Positions 52,741 through 61,153 of a stretch of DNA of 64,000 nucleotides are shown here, one piece after another (positions within the stretch are counted from its first letter, which is position 1; each line of letters starts with the position of its first letter). A program made the translations under genes and the position numbers. The stretch comes from Sphingobium yanoikuyae (GTDB taxonomy: Bacteria > Pseudomonadota > Alphaproteobacteria > Sphingomonadales > Sphingomonadaceae). The notes beneath the pieces are model-generated. The model did no database searches. It worked only from the letters and a program-made list of their open reading frames with translations, and was not told where the DNA came from. Location: the NCBI RefSeq assembly GCF_013001025.1, contig NZ_CP053021.1, positions 682,001 through 746,000 on the forward strand. Reading direction: 5' to 3'.

Positions 52741-52817
52741 GCACCGGCCCGCCCCCCCACCCGACCACCCATCAGGATACCATGTCTGGGCGGTCGGGTG
52801 GGGGTGCGGGCCGGTGC
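52741..52817. repeat. Long inverted repeat between fecR and the MHS transporter gene
   Basis: Arms 52741-52766 and 52792-52817 are reverse complements at 25 of 26 positions and enclose a 25-base loop. The arms are GC-rich (GCACCGGCCCGCC ... GGGCCGGTGC). There is no U-run. It may act as an attenuator, an mRNA 3' end or a repeat unit. Confidence 0.85.
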
Positions 52818-52896
52818 CGCATCGAACATGCGCTCTTCCGCGCATTTTCCAATCAGGCAGTTAGCAGAACGCACCGGGCCGTCCGTATCAACGGGG

Positions 52897-54198
52897 ATGG
52901 AACATGTTGCGTCTCTCTCCCCAGCCAGTCTTTCCCGCCAGGATCGCCTGAAATCCATCCTTGGCGGATCGATCGGCAATCTGATCGAATGGTATGACTG
53001 GTATGTCTATTCCGCCTTCACCCTCTATTTCGCGCCGGTCTTCTTCCCTTCGGACGACAGCACCGCCCAACTGCTGAATGCGGCGGCGATCTTCGCCGTC
53101 GGCTTCCTGATGCGGCCGATCGGCGCCTGGGCGATGGGCATCTATGCCGACCGCAGGGGGCGCAAGGCGGGTCTCACGCTGTCCGTCATGATGATGGCCG
53201 GCGGATCGCTGATGATCGCCGCCATCCCCGGCTATGCCAGCATCGGCGTCGCCGCGCCGGCCCTGCTGCTGCTCGCGCGCCTGATGCAGGGCCTTTCGAT
53301 CGGCGGCGAATATGGTGCCAGCGCCACCTATCTGTCGGAAATGGCGCAGAGCGACCAGCGAGGCTTCTTCTCCAGCTTCCAATATGTGACGCTGATCGCC
53401 GGCCAGTTGCTGGCGCTCTGCGTCCTGCTGCTGCTGCAGCTGTTCCTCACCGAACATCAGCTGGAAAGCTGGGGCTGGCGCGTGCCGTTCGTGATCGGCG
53501 GGGTGATGGCGGTCGGCGTCTATCGCCTGCGCCGGGGCCTCAAGGAAACCGAAGCCTTCGAGGAAAGCGCGGCGGTCAGCGAACAGCCCCGCTCCAGCGG
53601 CCTCAACCTCATCCGCCGCCATCCGCGCGAAGTGCTGCTGGTCATGGCGCTCACCGCCGGCGGCACGCTCGCCTTCTATGCCTACAGCACCTATATGCAG
53701 AAATTCCTGGTCAACAGCGCCGGCTTCGGCCGCCAGACCGCGACCGCGATCATGGCGTCGGCGCTGTTCATCTACATGCTGTTGCAGCCCATGGCCGGCT
53801 GGCTGTCCGATCGCATCGGCCGCAAACCGCTGCTGATCGGCTTCGGCATCAGCGGCGTCCTGTTCACCACTGCGATCTTCACGGCGCTGGAACGCGTCAC
53901 CTCCTCCTTCGGCGCATTCCTGCTAGTGCTGGGCGGCCTGGTGATCGTCACCGGCTACACCTCGATCAACGCGATCGTGAAGGCAGAGCTGTTCCCGGCC
54001 AATATCCGGGCGCTGGGCGTCGCGCTTCCCTATGCACTGGCCAACACCCTCTTCGGCGGCACCGCCGAATATGCCGCGCTCTGGATGAAGCATGCCGGGA
54101 TGGAAGGCGGCTTCTACTGGTACGTCACCGCCATGATCGCGGTGTCGCTGATCGTCTATCTGCGCATGCCCGACACGCACAAAACCAGCCAAATCTGA
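52897..54198 (+). CDS. MFS transporter, metabolite:H+ symporter (MHS) family
   Basis: A 433-residue carrier with 12 predicted helices. SIGNLIEWYDWYVYSAFTLYFAPVFFP (in part) and IGAWAMGIYADRRGRKAGL are the MHS signature, followed by LMQGLSIGGEYGASATYLSEMA. Relatives (KgtP, ShiA, ProP, CitA) import organic acids or compatible solutes with H+. The substrate is unknown. The ATG at 52897 has little ribosome site; the start is uncertain. It follows fecR after a long hairpin and precedes the VCBS gene by 19 bases. Confidence 0.9.
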   Translation: MEHVASLSPASLSRQDRLKSILGGSIGNLIEWYDWYVYSAFTLYFAPVFFPSDDSTAQLLNAAAIFAVGFLMRPIGAWAMGIYADRRGRKAGLTLSVMMMAGGSLMIAAIPGYASIGVAAPALLLLARLMQGLSIGGEYGASATYLSEMAQSDQRGFFSSFQYVTLIAGQLLALCVLLLLQLFLTEHQLESWGWRVPFVIGGVMAVGVYRLRRGLKETEAFEESAAVSEQPRSSGLNLIRRHPREVLLVMALTAGGTLAFYAYSTYMQKFLVNSAGFGRQTATAIMASALFIYMLLQPMAGWLSDRIGRKPLLIGFGISGVLFTTAIFTALERVTSSFGAFLLVLGGLVIVTGYTSINAIVKAELFPANIRALGVALPYALANTLFGGTAEYAALWMKHAGMEGGFYWYVTAMIAVSLIVYLRMPDTHKTSQI

Positions 54199-54217
54199 CA
54201 GAAAGAGGGGAATATCC

Positions 54218-55726
54218 ATGCCATCGCTGAACCGGACGCTTTGCCATATCCTGCCGCTGATGCTGCTGTGCCAGCCGGCAACGGCGCAGGATGCGGCACC
54301 GCCTGCCGAGCCACCCTTCACCTCCATACAGCCGGGCGATTTCGCCATCGCCGGATCCTTGTCCAACAGTTGGGCCGACTTCGACAATGATGGCGACCTC
54401 GATCTCGTTGTCTCGCTCAAGGGGGGCGATATCCGCCTCTATCGCAATGATAATGGCACGTTCGTGAACGTCGGGCCGGAACTGGGACTTCCCACATCCG
54501 GCCCGGAAATGCGCGGCGTCGCCTGGGGCGATTATGACGGCGACGGCTGGATCGACCTGCTGGGCGGGGCGACCATGCCGGGCGAACAGAGCCTTGTGTT
54601 CCGCAACGAAGGCGGCAGGAAGTTCACCAATGTCGCGCCCGAACTGGGGCTCACCATCCCCAACCGCTCCGCGCGCCAGACCAGTTGGGTCGACTATGAC
54701 AATGACGGCGACCTCGACGTCTATGCTGCCAATCGCATCGGCCCCAACAGCCTCTATCGCAACGACAAGGGCAAGTTCGTGCAGGTCTTGGCTGGCACTG
54801 GCGTGTCGGACAGCCGGCCGACCGTGGGCGCCTGCTGGTTCGACTATAATCGCGACGGCTTTCTGGACGTCTTCCTGGCCAATCAGTCAGGCGCGGCCGA
54901 TGCGCTGTGGCGCAACAATGGCGACGGCAGCTTCACTGATGTCGCGCCCGAACTGGGCCTGGACAATCCGAGCCGTTCCAAGGAGGAAGGCGGTGTCGGC
55001 TGCGCCGTTGGCGACTATGACAATGACGGCTATCTTGATCTGTTCGTGCCCAATTATGGCGTGAATGCGCTCTACCATAATAATGGTGACGGCACCTTCA
55101 CCAACGTCGCCAAGGAGATGGGGGTCGGCATCGACAATCATGCCGTCGGCGCGGTGTGGGGTGATTATGACAATGACGGCTATCTCGACCTCTATGTCAC
55201 CTCCTATCATGGCCCGCGCGACCAGCAGCAGCCCAGGGACAGTCTCTTCCATAATGAAGCGGGCAAGGGCTTCCGCCAGGTTCTGGTCGAAACGTCGCAG
55301 CTCAATGTCGGCGACCATGGCGTGCAATGGGTCGATTATGACCGGGACGGTGCGCTCGATCTGTCGGTAATGCGTGGCTATACCAGCCAGGGCGGCCATT
55401 TCCTGTTCCACAATGATCTGAACCGGGCAGCGGCCAGGCGCAGCCTGTCGGTTACGCTGCTCGACGCGAAGGGGCGTTTCACCCGCATGGGGGCGGAAGT
55501 GCGCCTCTATGACAAGGCCGGCAAGATATTGGCCACGCGACAGCTGTCGACGGGCGACGGCTATAATTCGGAAAATGCGGCGCCTCTGCATTTCGGCCTG
55601 AAAACCATGGACGCGGTCAAGGTCGAAGTCACCTGGATGAGCCGCAAGGGGCGCAAGATCCAGACCTTGCCGAACGTCGATCCGGCGAAATATGCGGGTA
55701 AATCGCTCGTCATCAGGGAGCGGTAA
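54218..55726 (+). CDS. Exported FG-GAP/VCBS repeat protein with ASPIC/UnbV domain
   Basis: A 502-residue secreted protein. A signal peptide (LCHILPLMLLCQPATAQ) is followed by seven beta-propeller-type repeats carrying calcium-binding D-x-[DN]-x-DG motifs (ADFDNDGDLD, GDYDGDGWID, VDYDNDGDLD, FDYNRDGFLD, two GDYDNDGYLD, VDYDRDGALD). The C-terminal ASPIC/UnbV region includes RMGAEVRLYDKAGKIL and NSENAAPLHFGL. It probably binds Ca2+ and a ligand in the periplasm or at the cell surface. GAGGGGA lies 6 bases before the ATG. A strong terminator follows. Confidence 0.9.
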   Translation: MPSLNRTLCHILPLMLLCQPATAQDAAPPAEPPFTSIQPGDFAIAGSLSNSWADFDNDGDLDLVVSLKGGDIRLYRNDNGTFVNVGPELGLPTSGPEMRGVAWGDYDGDGWIDLLGGATMPGEQSLVFRNEGGRKFTNVAPELGLTIPNRSARQTSWVDYDNDGDLDVYAANRIGPNSLYRNDKGKFVQVLAGTGVSDSRPTVGACWFDYNRDGFLDVFLANQSGAADALWRNNGDGSFTDVAPELGLDNPSRSKEEGGVGCAVGDYDNDGYLDLFVPNYGVNALYHNNGDGTFTNVAKEMGVGIDNHAVGAVWGDYDNDGYLDLYVTSYHGPRDQQQPRDSLFHNEAGKGFRQVLVETSQLNVGDHGVQWVDYDRDGALDLSVMRGYTSQGGHFLFHNDLNRAAARRSLSVTLLDAKGRFTRMGAEVRLYDKAGKILATRQLSTGDGYNSENAAPLHFGLKTMDAVKVEVTWMSRKGRKIQTLPNVDPAKYAGKSLVIRER

Positions 55727-55737
55727 GTCTCGCGAGA

Positions 55738-55778
55738 TCGGGGGCTGCGGGCAGGGCATCCGCAGCCCCCGACGTTTT
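55738..55778. terminator. Terminator between VCBS and phoD genes
   Basis: A perfect 13-bp stem (TCGGGGGCTGCGG / CCGCAGCCCCCGA, 55738-55772) with a 9-base loop, followed by CGTTTT. It lies between the convergent stops and probably serves both genes. Confidence 0.8.
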
Positions 55779-57445
55779 CAGGTCGCGTCGAACCGGGGGG
55801 CGCCGGCCGGCAGCGAGACGCGCTTGAGCGTGCGCGCTTCCGCCTTGGGGGCATAGATGGTCGACATGGCGATATAGTCTCCGGTGGCCTTTTCCCGCGT
55901 CAGCGTCAGCAGGATATAGCCCTTGGCGCGCTGGTCGCAGAAGGCGACCTCCGGGCTTGCCTGTCGCAGCAGGTCGCCGATCGGCATTTTCGGCAGCATG
56001 TCGCCGATCGACGGGCTGCTGATCGATGACGTGCCAAATTCCACGCCGATGGCATTGCCCTGTGCGTCGGCCAGTTGATTGGCCCAGAAGGCATGGCTGT
56101 CGCCGGCCAGCACCAGCGGATGGGCGCCGGCGCGGCGGATGCTCTGGTAGAGCCGCTCGCGCGCGGCGGGATAACCGTCCCAGGCATCGAGGTTGAAGGG
56201 CAGGCCGGCGCGATAGCCCGCTTGCGCCAGTTCCACCTGCGCCCGCACCGACGGTTCCAGCGTCGCGATCATGGCCGCGGCCTTTTCCGCGCCGAACAGC
56301 TTGGCGAGGTCCGGGCCGTTGACCCGCGCCATCACCACCTGATTGCCCAATATCTGCCAGGGCGTGCCGGCCTTGACCGACGCGGCCAGTTCCTTCTCCA
56401 GCCAGGCGCGCTGCGGCTCGCCCAGCATCTCGCGGTCCGGCCGGTTGCGTTCGGCCAGCACCGCCGCGACTTCCGATCGACTGGGCGTTTCGCCCTTGAA
56501 GCCGGCCTGTTCGCTGCGGGCGAGCAGGCGCGTCTCGACCATCAGCAGGGTGGCGAGATCGCCAAAGTCGAAACGGCGGTTGATCGCTTCCCAGGGATCA
56601 TTGCCCTGCGGATCGCGGATCGGCATCCATTCGAAATAGGCTTGCATCGCGGCGGCCTTGCGCTTCCCCCAGTCGCCCTCGGTCGCGGGCTGGTGATTTT
56701 CCGCGCCGCCGATCCAGCTATCATTGGCGGTTTCATGATCGTCCCAGACGCAGATGAAGGCGGCACGGGCATGGGCCGCCTGCAGGCTCCTGTCGCCCTT
56801 ATAATGGGCATGGCGGGTGCGATAGTCGGCCAGCGTCACGATCTCATGCGCGGGTTCCAGTCCGCGCCCGATCTTCTGGCCGATCTCCGCGCCATAGCCG
56901 TCGGCGCCATATTCATAGATATAGTCGCCCAGATGCACGACCGCATCGATCCGGTCGAGCGCGGCGATCGAGTCATAGGCGGTGAAGAAGCCGCCGGGGT
57001 AGAGCTGGCAGGAGACCACCGCCAGCACGGCATCGGCCGCGGCACCCCTGGTCAGGGTGCGAAAGCGGCCGACCGGCGATGGCGTGCCGTCCGCCAGTTC
57101 GAACCAGTAATGATAGTCATGGCCGGCCTTGAGCCTGCGCGGCTCGACCTTGACGGTGAAGTCGCGGGCGGGGCGTGCCTGCGCCGCGCCGCTTTCGACC
57201 GGCTTGCCGCCGGCGCTTTCGGCGACATGCCAGCGCAGCGCGATCGCCGCCTGCTGCGCTGGGTTGGCCGGGGTGACGCGGGTCCACAGGATCGCGCCGC
57301 GTTCGGTCGGGTCGCCGCTGGCCACGCCATGGACGAAGCTGGCGGCGGCTTGTGTCGCCGCCATGCCGATGCCGGGGAGGGCAGCGCCCGAGCCGATCAG
57401 GCCCAGCGCCGCGCGACGGTCAAGCGTCATGCTGTCCTCGCTCAT
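55778..57445 (-). CDS. phoD: Alkaline phosphatase D family protein (PhoD), Tat-exported
   Basis: A 555-residue periplasmic phosphodi/monoesterase needing Ca/Fe. The N-terminus MTLDRRAALGLIGSGAALPG is a Tat signal (RRAALG). FVHGVASGDPTERGAILWTRV is the PhoD N-terminal domain signature, VHLGDYIYEYG and CVWDDHETANDSW are metal-binding blocks, and GDSHAFWANQL is a C-terminal active-site motif. Its ATG overlaps the upstream TBDR stop (ATGA), so the two are translationally coupled. Confidence 0.93.
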   Translation of the reverse strand: MSEDSMTLDRRAALGLIGSGAALPGIGMAATQAAASFVHGVASGDPTERGAILWTRVTPANPAQQAAIALRWHVAESAGGKPVESGAAQARPARDFTVKVEPRRLKAGHDYHYWFELADGTPSPVGRFRTLTRGAAADAVLAVVSCQLYPGGFFTAYDSIAALDRIDAVVHLGDYIYEYGADGYGAEIGQKIGRGLEPAHEIVTLADYRTRHAHYKGDRSLQAAHARAAFICVWDDHETANDSWIGGAENHQPATEGDWGKRKAAAMQAYFEWMPIRDPQGNDPWEAINRRFDFGDLATLLMVETRLLARSEQAGFKGETPSRSEVAAVLAERNRPDREMLGEPQRAWLEKELAASVKAGTPWQILGNQVVMARVNGPDLAKLFGAEKAAAMIATLEPSVRAQVELAQAGYRAGLPFNLDAWDGYPAARERLYQSIRRAGAHPLVLAGDSHAFWANQLADAQGNAIGVEFGTSSISSPSIGDMLPKMPIGDLLRQASPEVAFCDQRAKGYILLTLTREKATGDYIAMSTIYAPKAEARTLKRVSLPAGAPRFDAT

Positions 57446-59979
57446 TGCGCACCGCCAAAGCGGAAGCTGGCCGACACGCCATAGAAGCGCGGCGCGCCGC
57501 CGATGAAGGTCGGCATGCCCAGGCTGTCGCCGGTATTGCCCGCATCCATGATATATTTCTTGTCGAAGGCGTTCTCGATGAAGCCCTCGATCCGCCAGGC
57601 GCCACCGGGCGCCTCATAACCCAGGCGCGCATTGACCAGCGCATAGCTCCCCTGAAATTCGTCCTGGATAGTGTCGGCGACCAGAGCGGCGGGCGGCTGC
57701 TGCAGGTCGGGGCGGTCATTGTCATCGTCGAAATAGACCTTCGACTGCCAAGTGACGCTGGGCGTGAAGACGATGCGGCCGGGGCCGGCGGGCAGGGACG
57801 CCTGCGCACCGAAGGACGCGCTATGATCGGGCGACAGGCGGAAGCGGTTGCCGTCGCGCACGCCCGTCTTGAAGCGGCTGTGATTATAGGCGTAGGTCGC
57901 GAACAGGGTCAGCACGTCGCTCGGCACCCAGCGCAGCTGGCCCTCGAAACCATAGCTTTCCGCCTTGCCGGCGTTGGTCAGGACGAACTGCGTGCCCTGC
58001 TGCACCGTGGTCTGGAAATTATCATATTGGTAGAAGAAGGCCGCGCCGTCGAGGAACAGGGTGCGGTTCATCAGCGCGGTCTTTGCGCCCAGTTCGAAAC
58101 TGTCGACCGTTTCGGAGTCCAGCACGGAAAAGCGGGTGGCGCCCATCGGCGCGGACGGCGCGCTGGCGGCCAGCACTTGCGGGCGACGGCCACGGGCATA
58201 GGTGGCATAGAGGCTGGTATCGGTGCCCGGCTTGTAGCGGGCGGTCAGGCGCCAGGAAAAGCCGCCATTGCGCAGCGTGTCGCTGTCGACCCCGCCATTG
58301 CCGGCGGTCGGCTGGGCGCCGAGGCCGAACATCGGCACCGGATAGGCGGCCGAGGTCGGGATGTTTGCCGCGCCGGGCACGGCCAGCGCCTGCAGCAGCG
58401 CGGTGCGCACCGCCGCCGGCTGGCTCAGCGCGCCGATCAGCCCGCCCAGGATAGACCGGCCATTGTCGACCGACGACATATAGGTGCTGCGCTTGTCGTC
58501 ATGGGTGTAGCGCAGACCGCCGCCAAGCTCGAACTGGTCGGACAGGCGCAGGGTCACGTCGCCGAACAGGTCGAAGGCACGGGTGCGCGCACCATTGGTG
58601 GTGCTTTCGAGATGGTTGGACTTGAGGTTGGCGGCGATCGCCTGGGCCTGCGCGCTCGACAGCGCGACGCCATAGGCGCTGGCGACACCCTGCAGCAGCG
58701 CGCCGGTGAAGGCGGGGCTGGCGAGCAGGGCGGTCGGCACCGGATCGGTGGCGGCGCGGCCGGGGATAGCACCGCCGCCGTTCAGCGCGCCGGCCAGCCG
58801 GGCGAGGGTGGCGCGCTCGTCAAACTGGGTGGGAACGCGCTGCGTGCCATTTTCCCAGAAATAGCTGCCGCCCAGGAATGCCGTGATCGGGCCGCTGTCA
58901 TAGGTCAGGCGGAATTCCTGGCTGAACTGGCGACCGCGCGCATCTTCCGCCGCGGTCAGCATCGGCAGGGAAATGCCGTCCGCGTCGAAGATTTCCAGCG
59001 CGTCGAAGCGGCGGAAGGCGGTGGTGGACGTGAGGTTGAACTGGTCGTTGAGCTTCAGCCTGGCGATGCCGGTGACGCCCCAGACCTGGCGATCAAGGCC
59101 TAGGCCCTTGCCACCCTCGAAGCCATCGGCCGCTGCCAGCGCGGCGCCGCTGTTGCGGCCGCGATCGCCGATCACCACGCCGGTGGCCGGATCGGTCGGG
59201 TTATAGGCGATCGACTTGAAGCCGGTGCCGCTTGGTGTGTCCTTCTGATAATTGCCGATCAGGTCGACGCTCAAATCGCCCTTCTCGCCATGGAAGCTGC
59301 CGCGCACCGCCTTGGTGTCGGCCGAGTTGAAGTCGGCGCCGCCCAGCAGGTTTTCGGTATAGCCGTCGCGCTTGCGGATGCGGCCGGCCAGGCGGATCGC
59401 CATGCCTTCGCCGATCGGCGCATTGACCATGCCCTCGGTCAGCCAGCTATTATAATTGCCATAGGAGACCCGGCCCGCTGCTTCGACATTGTCGAGCTGC
59501 GCCTTGTTCTGGATGATGTTGACCGCGCCGATCAGCGCGCCGCGACCATAGAGGGTCGATTGCGGCCCCTTGGCGATCTCGACCCGCTCTATGTCGAACA
59601 ACTCGACATAGGAGCCGCGCGACTTGGAGATGGAGACGCCGTCCTGATAGACAGACACGCGCGGTTCGTTGCTGGCGGTGCCGCTATCCGACGTGATGCC
59701 GCGCATCACGAAGCCGGGATTGTTGGGCGACTGGTTCTGGACGTCGAAACCCGGCACGAAGCGCGACAGCGCGTCGAACTCATAAAGGCCCATACGGTCC
59801 ATCTGTTCATTGCCGACGACGCTCAGCGCCATCGGCACGTCGATCGGGTCCTGTTCGCGCAGCTGTGCGGTGACGATGATCGAATCGGCCGACGCGGCAT
59901 CGGGCGTTTCGGCATGGGCGGTTGCCGTAGCGAAAACGGGCAGGCTGATGGCAGCGAGAGCAAGAGAACGGAAGTGCAT
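57442..59979 (-). CDS. TonB-dependent outer-membrane receptor
   Basis: An 845-residue TBDR. A signal peptide (SLALAAISLPVFATATAHAE) is followed by the plug (SIIVTAQLREQDPIDVPMALSV, in part; FVPGFDVQNQSPNNPGFVMRG; RVEIAKGPQSTLYGRGALIGAVNII, in part), then a barrel ending VSASFRFGGAQ. No STN domain. The start at 59979 has GGGGAG 8 bases upstream; the frame is open to 60111 without support. The phoD gene is coupled downstream, suggesting import of a phosphorylated substrate. Confidence 0.93.
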   Translation of the reverse strand: MHFRSLALAAISLPVFATATAHAETPDAASADSIIVTAQLREQDPIDVPMALSVVGNEQMDRMGLYEFDALSRFVPGFDVQNQSPNNPGFVMRGITSDSGTASNEPRVSVYQDGVSISKSRGSYVELFDIERVEIAKGPQSTLYGRGALIGAVNIIQNKAQLDNVEAAGRVSYGNYNSWLTEGMVNAPIGEGMAIRLAGRIRKRDGYTENLLGGADFNSADTKAVRGSFHGEKGDLSVDLIGNYQKDTPSGTGFKSIAYNPTDPATGVVIGDRGRNSGAALAAADGFEGGKGLGLDRQVWGVTGIARLKLNDQFNLTSTTAFRRFDALEIFDADGISLPMLTAAEDARGRQFSQEFRLTYDSGPITAFLGGSYFWENGTQRVPTQFDERATLARLAGALNGGGAIPGRAATDPVPTALLASPAFTGALLQGVASAYGVALSSAQAQAIAANLKSNHLESTTNGARTRAFDLFGDVTLRLSDQFELGGGLRYTHDDKRSTYMSSVDNGRSILGGLIGALSQPAAVRTALLQALAVPGAANIPTSAAYPVPMFGLGAQPTAGNGGVDSDTLRNGGFSWRLTARYKPGTDTSLYATYARGRRPQVLAASAPSAPMGATRFSVLDSETVDSFELGAKTALMNRTLFLDGAAFFYQYDNFQTTVQQGTQFVLTNAGKAESYGFEGQLRWVPSDVLTLFATYAYNHSRFKTGVRDGNRFRLSPDHSASFGAQASLPAGPGRIVFTPSVTWQSKVYFDDDNDRPDLQQPPAALVADTIQDEFQGSYALVNARLGYEAPGGAWRIEGFIENAFDKKYIMDAGNTGDSLGMPTFIGGAPRFYGVSASFRFGGAQ

Positions 59980-60147
59980 GATATTTCTCCCCTTTCGGCG
60001 CTCGGGTAGGAGGGGAGTATGAAGCGCGCATGACAGTGATGCGCAGCTTATATGACGGCGGCACTGGATGCGCTCTGCCGCCATCTGGCACCGACCCGGA
60101 TCAGCCGGCAACTGGTCCGCCGCGGGGATATATAGGCGTCTCCTGGC

Positions 60148-61071
60148 TCAGGCCGCCGATGCAGGTCGGGTCAGCCGTTCCGCCATGAAGTCCACGAACA
60201 CGCGCAGCCGTGCCGGCACATTGGTGCCGCCCAGGAACACGGCATGGATCGTCTCGATATCGCCGGGATTATAGTCTTCCAGTAACGGCACCAGGTCGCC
60301 CGATGCCAGTTCCGGCTGGACGCTGAACCGGCCGACCCGCGTGATGCCGACGCCATCGGCCGCCAGCTGCCCCAGCGTTTCGCCATTATTCGCCTCGATC
60401 GTGCCGCGCACGCTCAGCGCATAGTCGCGCCCGTCCTTGCGGAAGGGCCAGACCGGTTCGGCCCGCCGGAAATTGAAGTTCAGGCAGTTATGATCGTGCA
60501 GATCCTCCGGTACGACCGGCGTGCCATGCCGGGCGAGATAGGCGGGGGAGGCGACGATGACGCGGCCATTCTCGCCCAGCTTGCGGGCGGTCAGCGGGCT
60601 GTCGGCCAGCGGCCCGAAGCGGATCGCGACATCGGCTTGCCCGCCGGCAATGTCGACCAGCCGGTCGCTCAGGCTGATGTCGACCAATATGTGCGGATAG
60701 AGCTGGGCAAATTCGCCGAGCAGCGGCACGATGCACAGCCGGCCATGGGAGTGGGCGGCGCTGACCCGCAAGCGTCCGCGCGGCGCGCCGCGATCGGCGA
60801 TCGTCTGTTCCGCCTCGTCCAGGTCGGCCAGGATGCGGCGCGCGCTGGCCAGATAGGCCTGGCCCTCCGCCGTCAGCGTCAGCGCGCGGGTGGAGCGCAG
60901 CAATAGCCGGACGCCGAGCCGATCCTCGATCCGGTCGACCGCGCGGCTGACGGCGGAGGGGGTGAGGCCCAGCAATCGCCCCGCGGCCGAAAAACTGCCC
61001 TCGGCCACCACGGTCGCAAAGGTTTCCAGCGCCCGCGCCCGATCGGCATGAAAGGGTATCTTTTCATCCAT
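60148..61071 (-). CDS. LysR family transcriptional regulator
   Basis: A 307-residue LTTR. The N-terminal winged HTH is ALETFATVVAEGSFSAAGRLLGLTPSAVSRAVDRIEDRLGVRLL (a typical SAVSR recognition region), and the C-terminal LysR substrate-binding domain follows (GRLRVSAAHSHGRLCIVPLL onward). The effector is unknown. It diverges from the aldo-keto reductase gene with 82 bases between, so that gene is the likely target. The TBDR-phoD genes lie downstream on the same strand. Confidence 0.92.
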   Translation of the reverse strand: MDEKIPFHADRARALETFATVVAEGSFSAAGRLLGLTPSAVSRAVDRIEDRLGVRLLLRSTRALTLTAEGQAYLASARRILADLDEAEQTIADRGAPRGRLRVSAAHSHGRLCIVPLLGEFAQLYPHILVDISLSDRLVDIAGGQADVAIRFGPLADSPLTARKLGENGRVIVASPAYLARHGTPVVPEDLHDHNCLNFNFRRAEPVWPFRKDGRDYALSVRGTIEANNGETLGQLAADGVGITRVGRFSVQPELASGDLVPLLEDYNPGDIETIHAVFLGGTNVPARLRVFVDFMAERLTRPASAA

Positions 61072-61119
61072 TGCAAAGATCCTTCGCCTTGCGCCCCTCT
61101 AAACGCGGGGAGTCCTGCC

Positions 61120-61149
61120 TTCCATTTATGCGTCCATCACGGAATGGAA
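61120..61149. promoter_or_regulatory. Candidate operator between LysR and AKR genes
   Basis: A 7-bp inverted repeat, TTCCATT (61120-61126) / AATGGAA (61143-61149), spaced 16 bases, just upstream of the aldo-keto reductase ATG. It is weaker than a classical T-N11-A site and its right arm overlaps the ribosome site, so it may be incidental. Confidence 0.35.
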
Positions 61150-61153
61150 AGGG

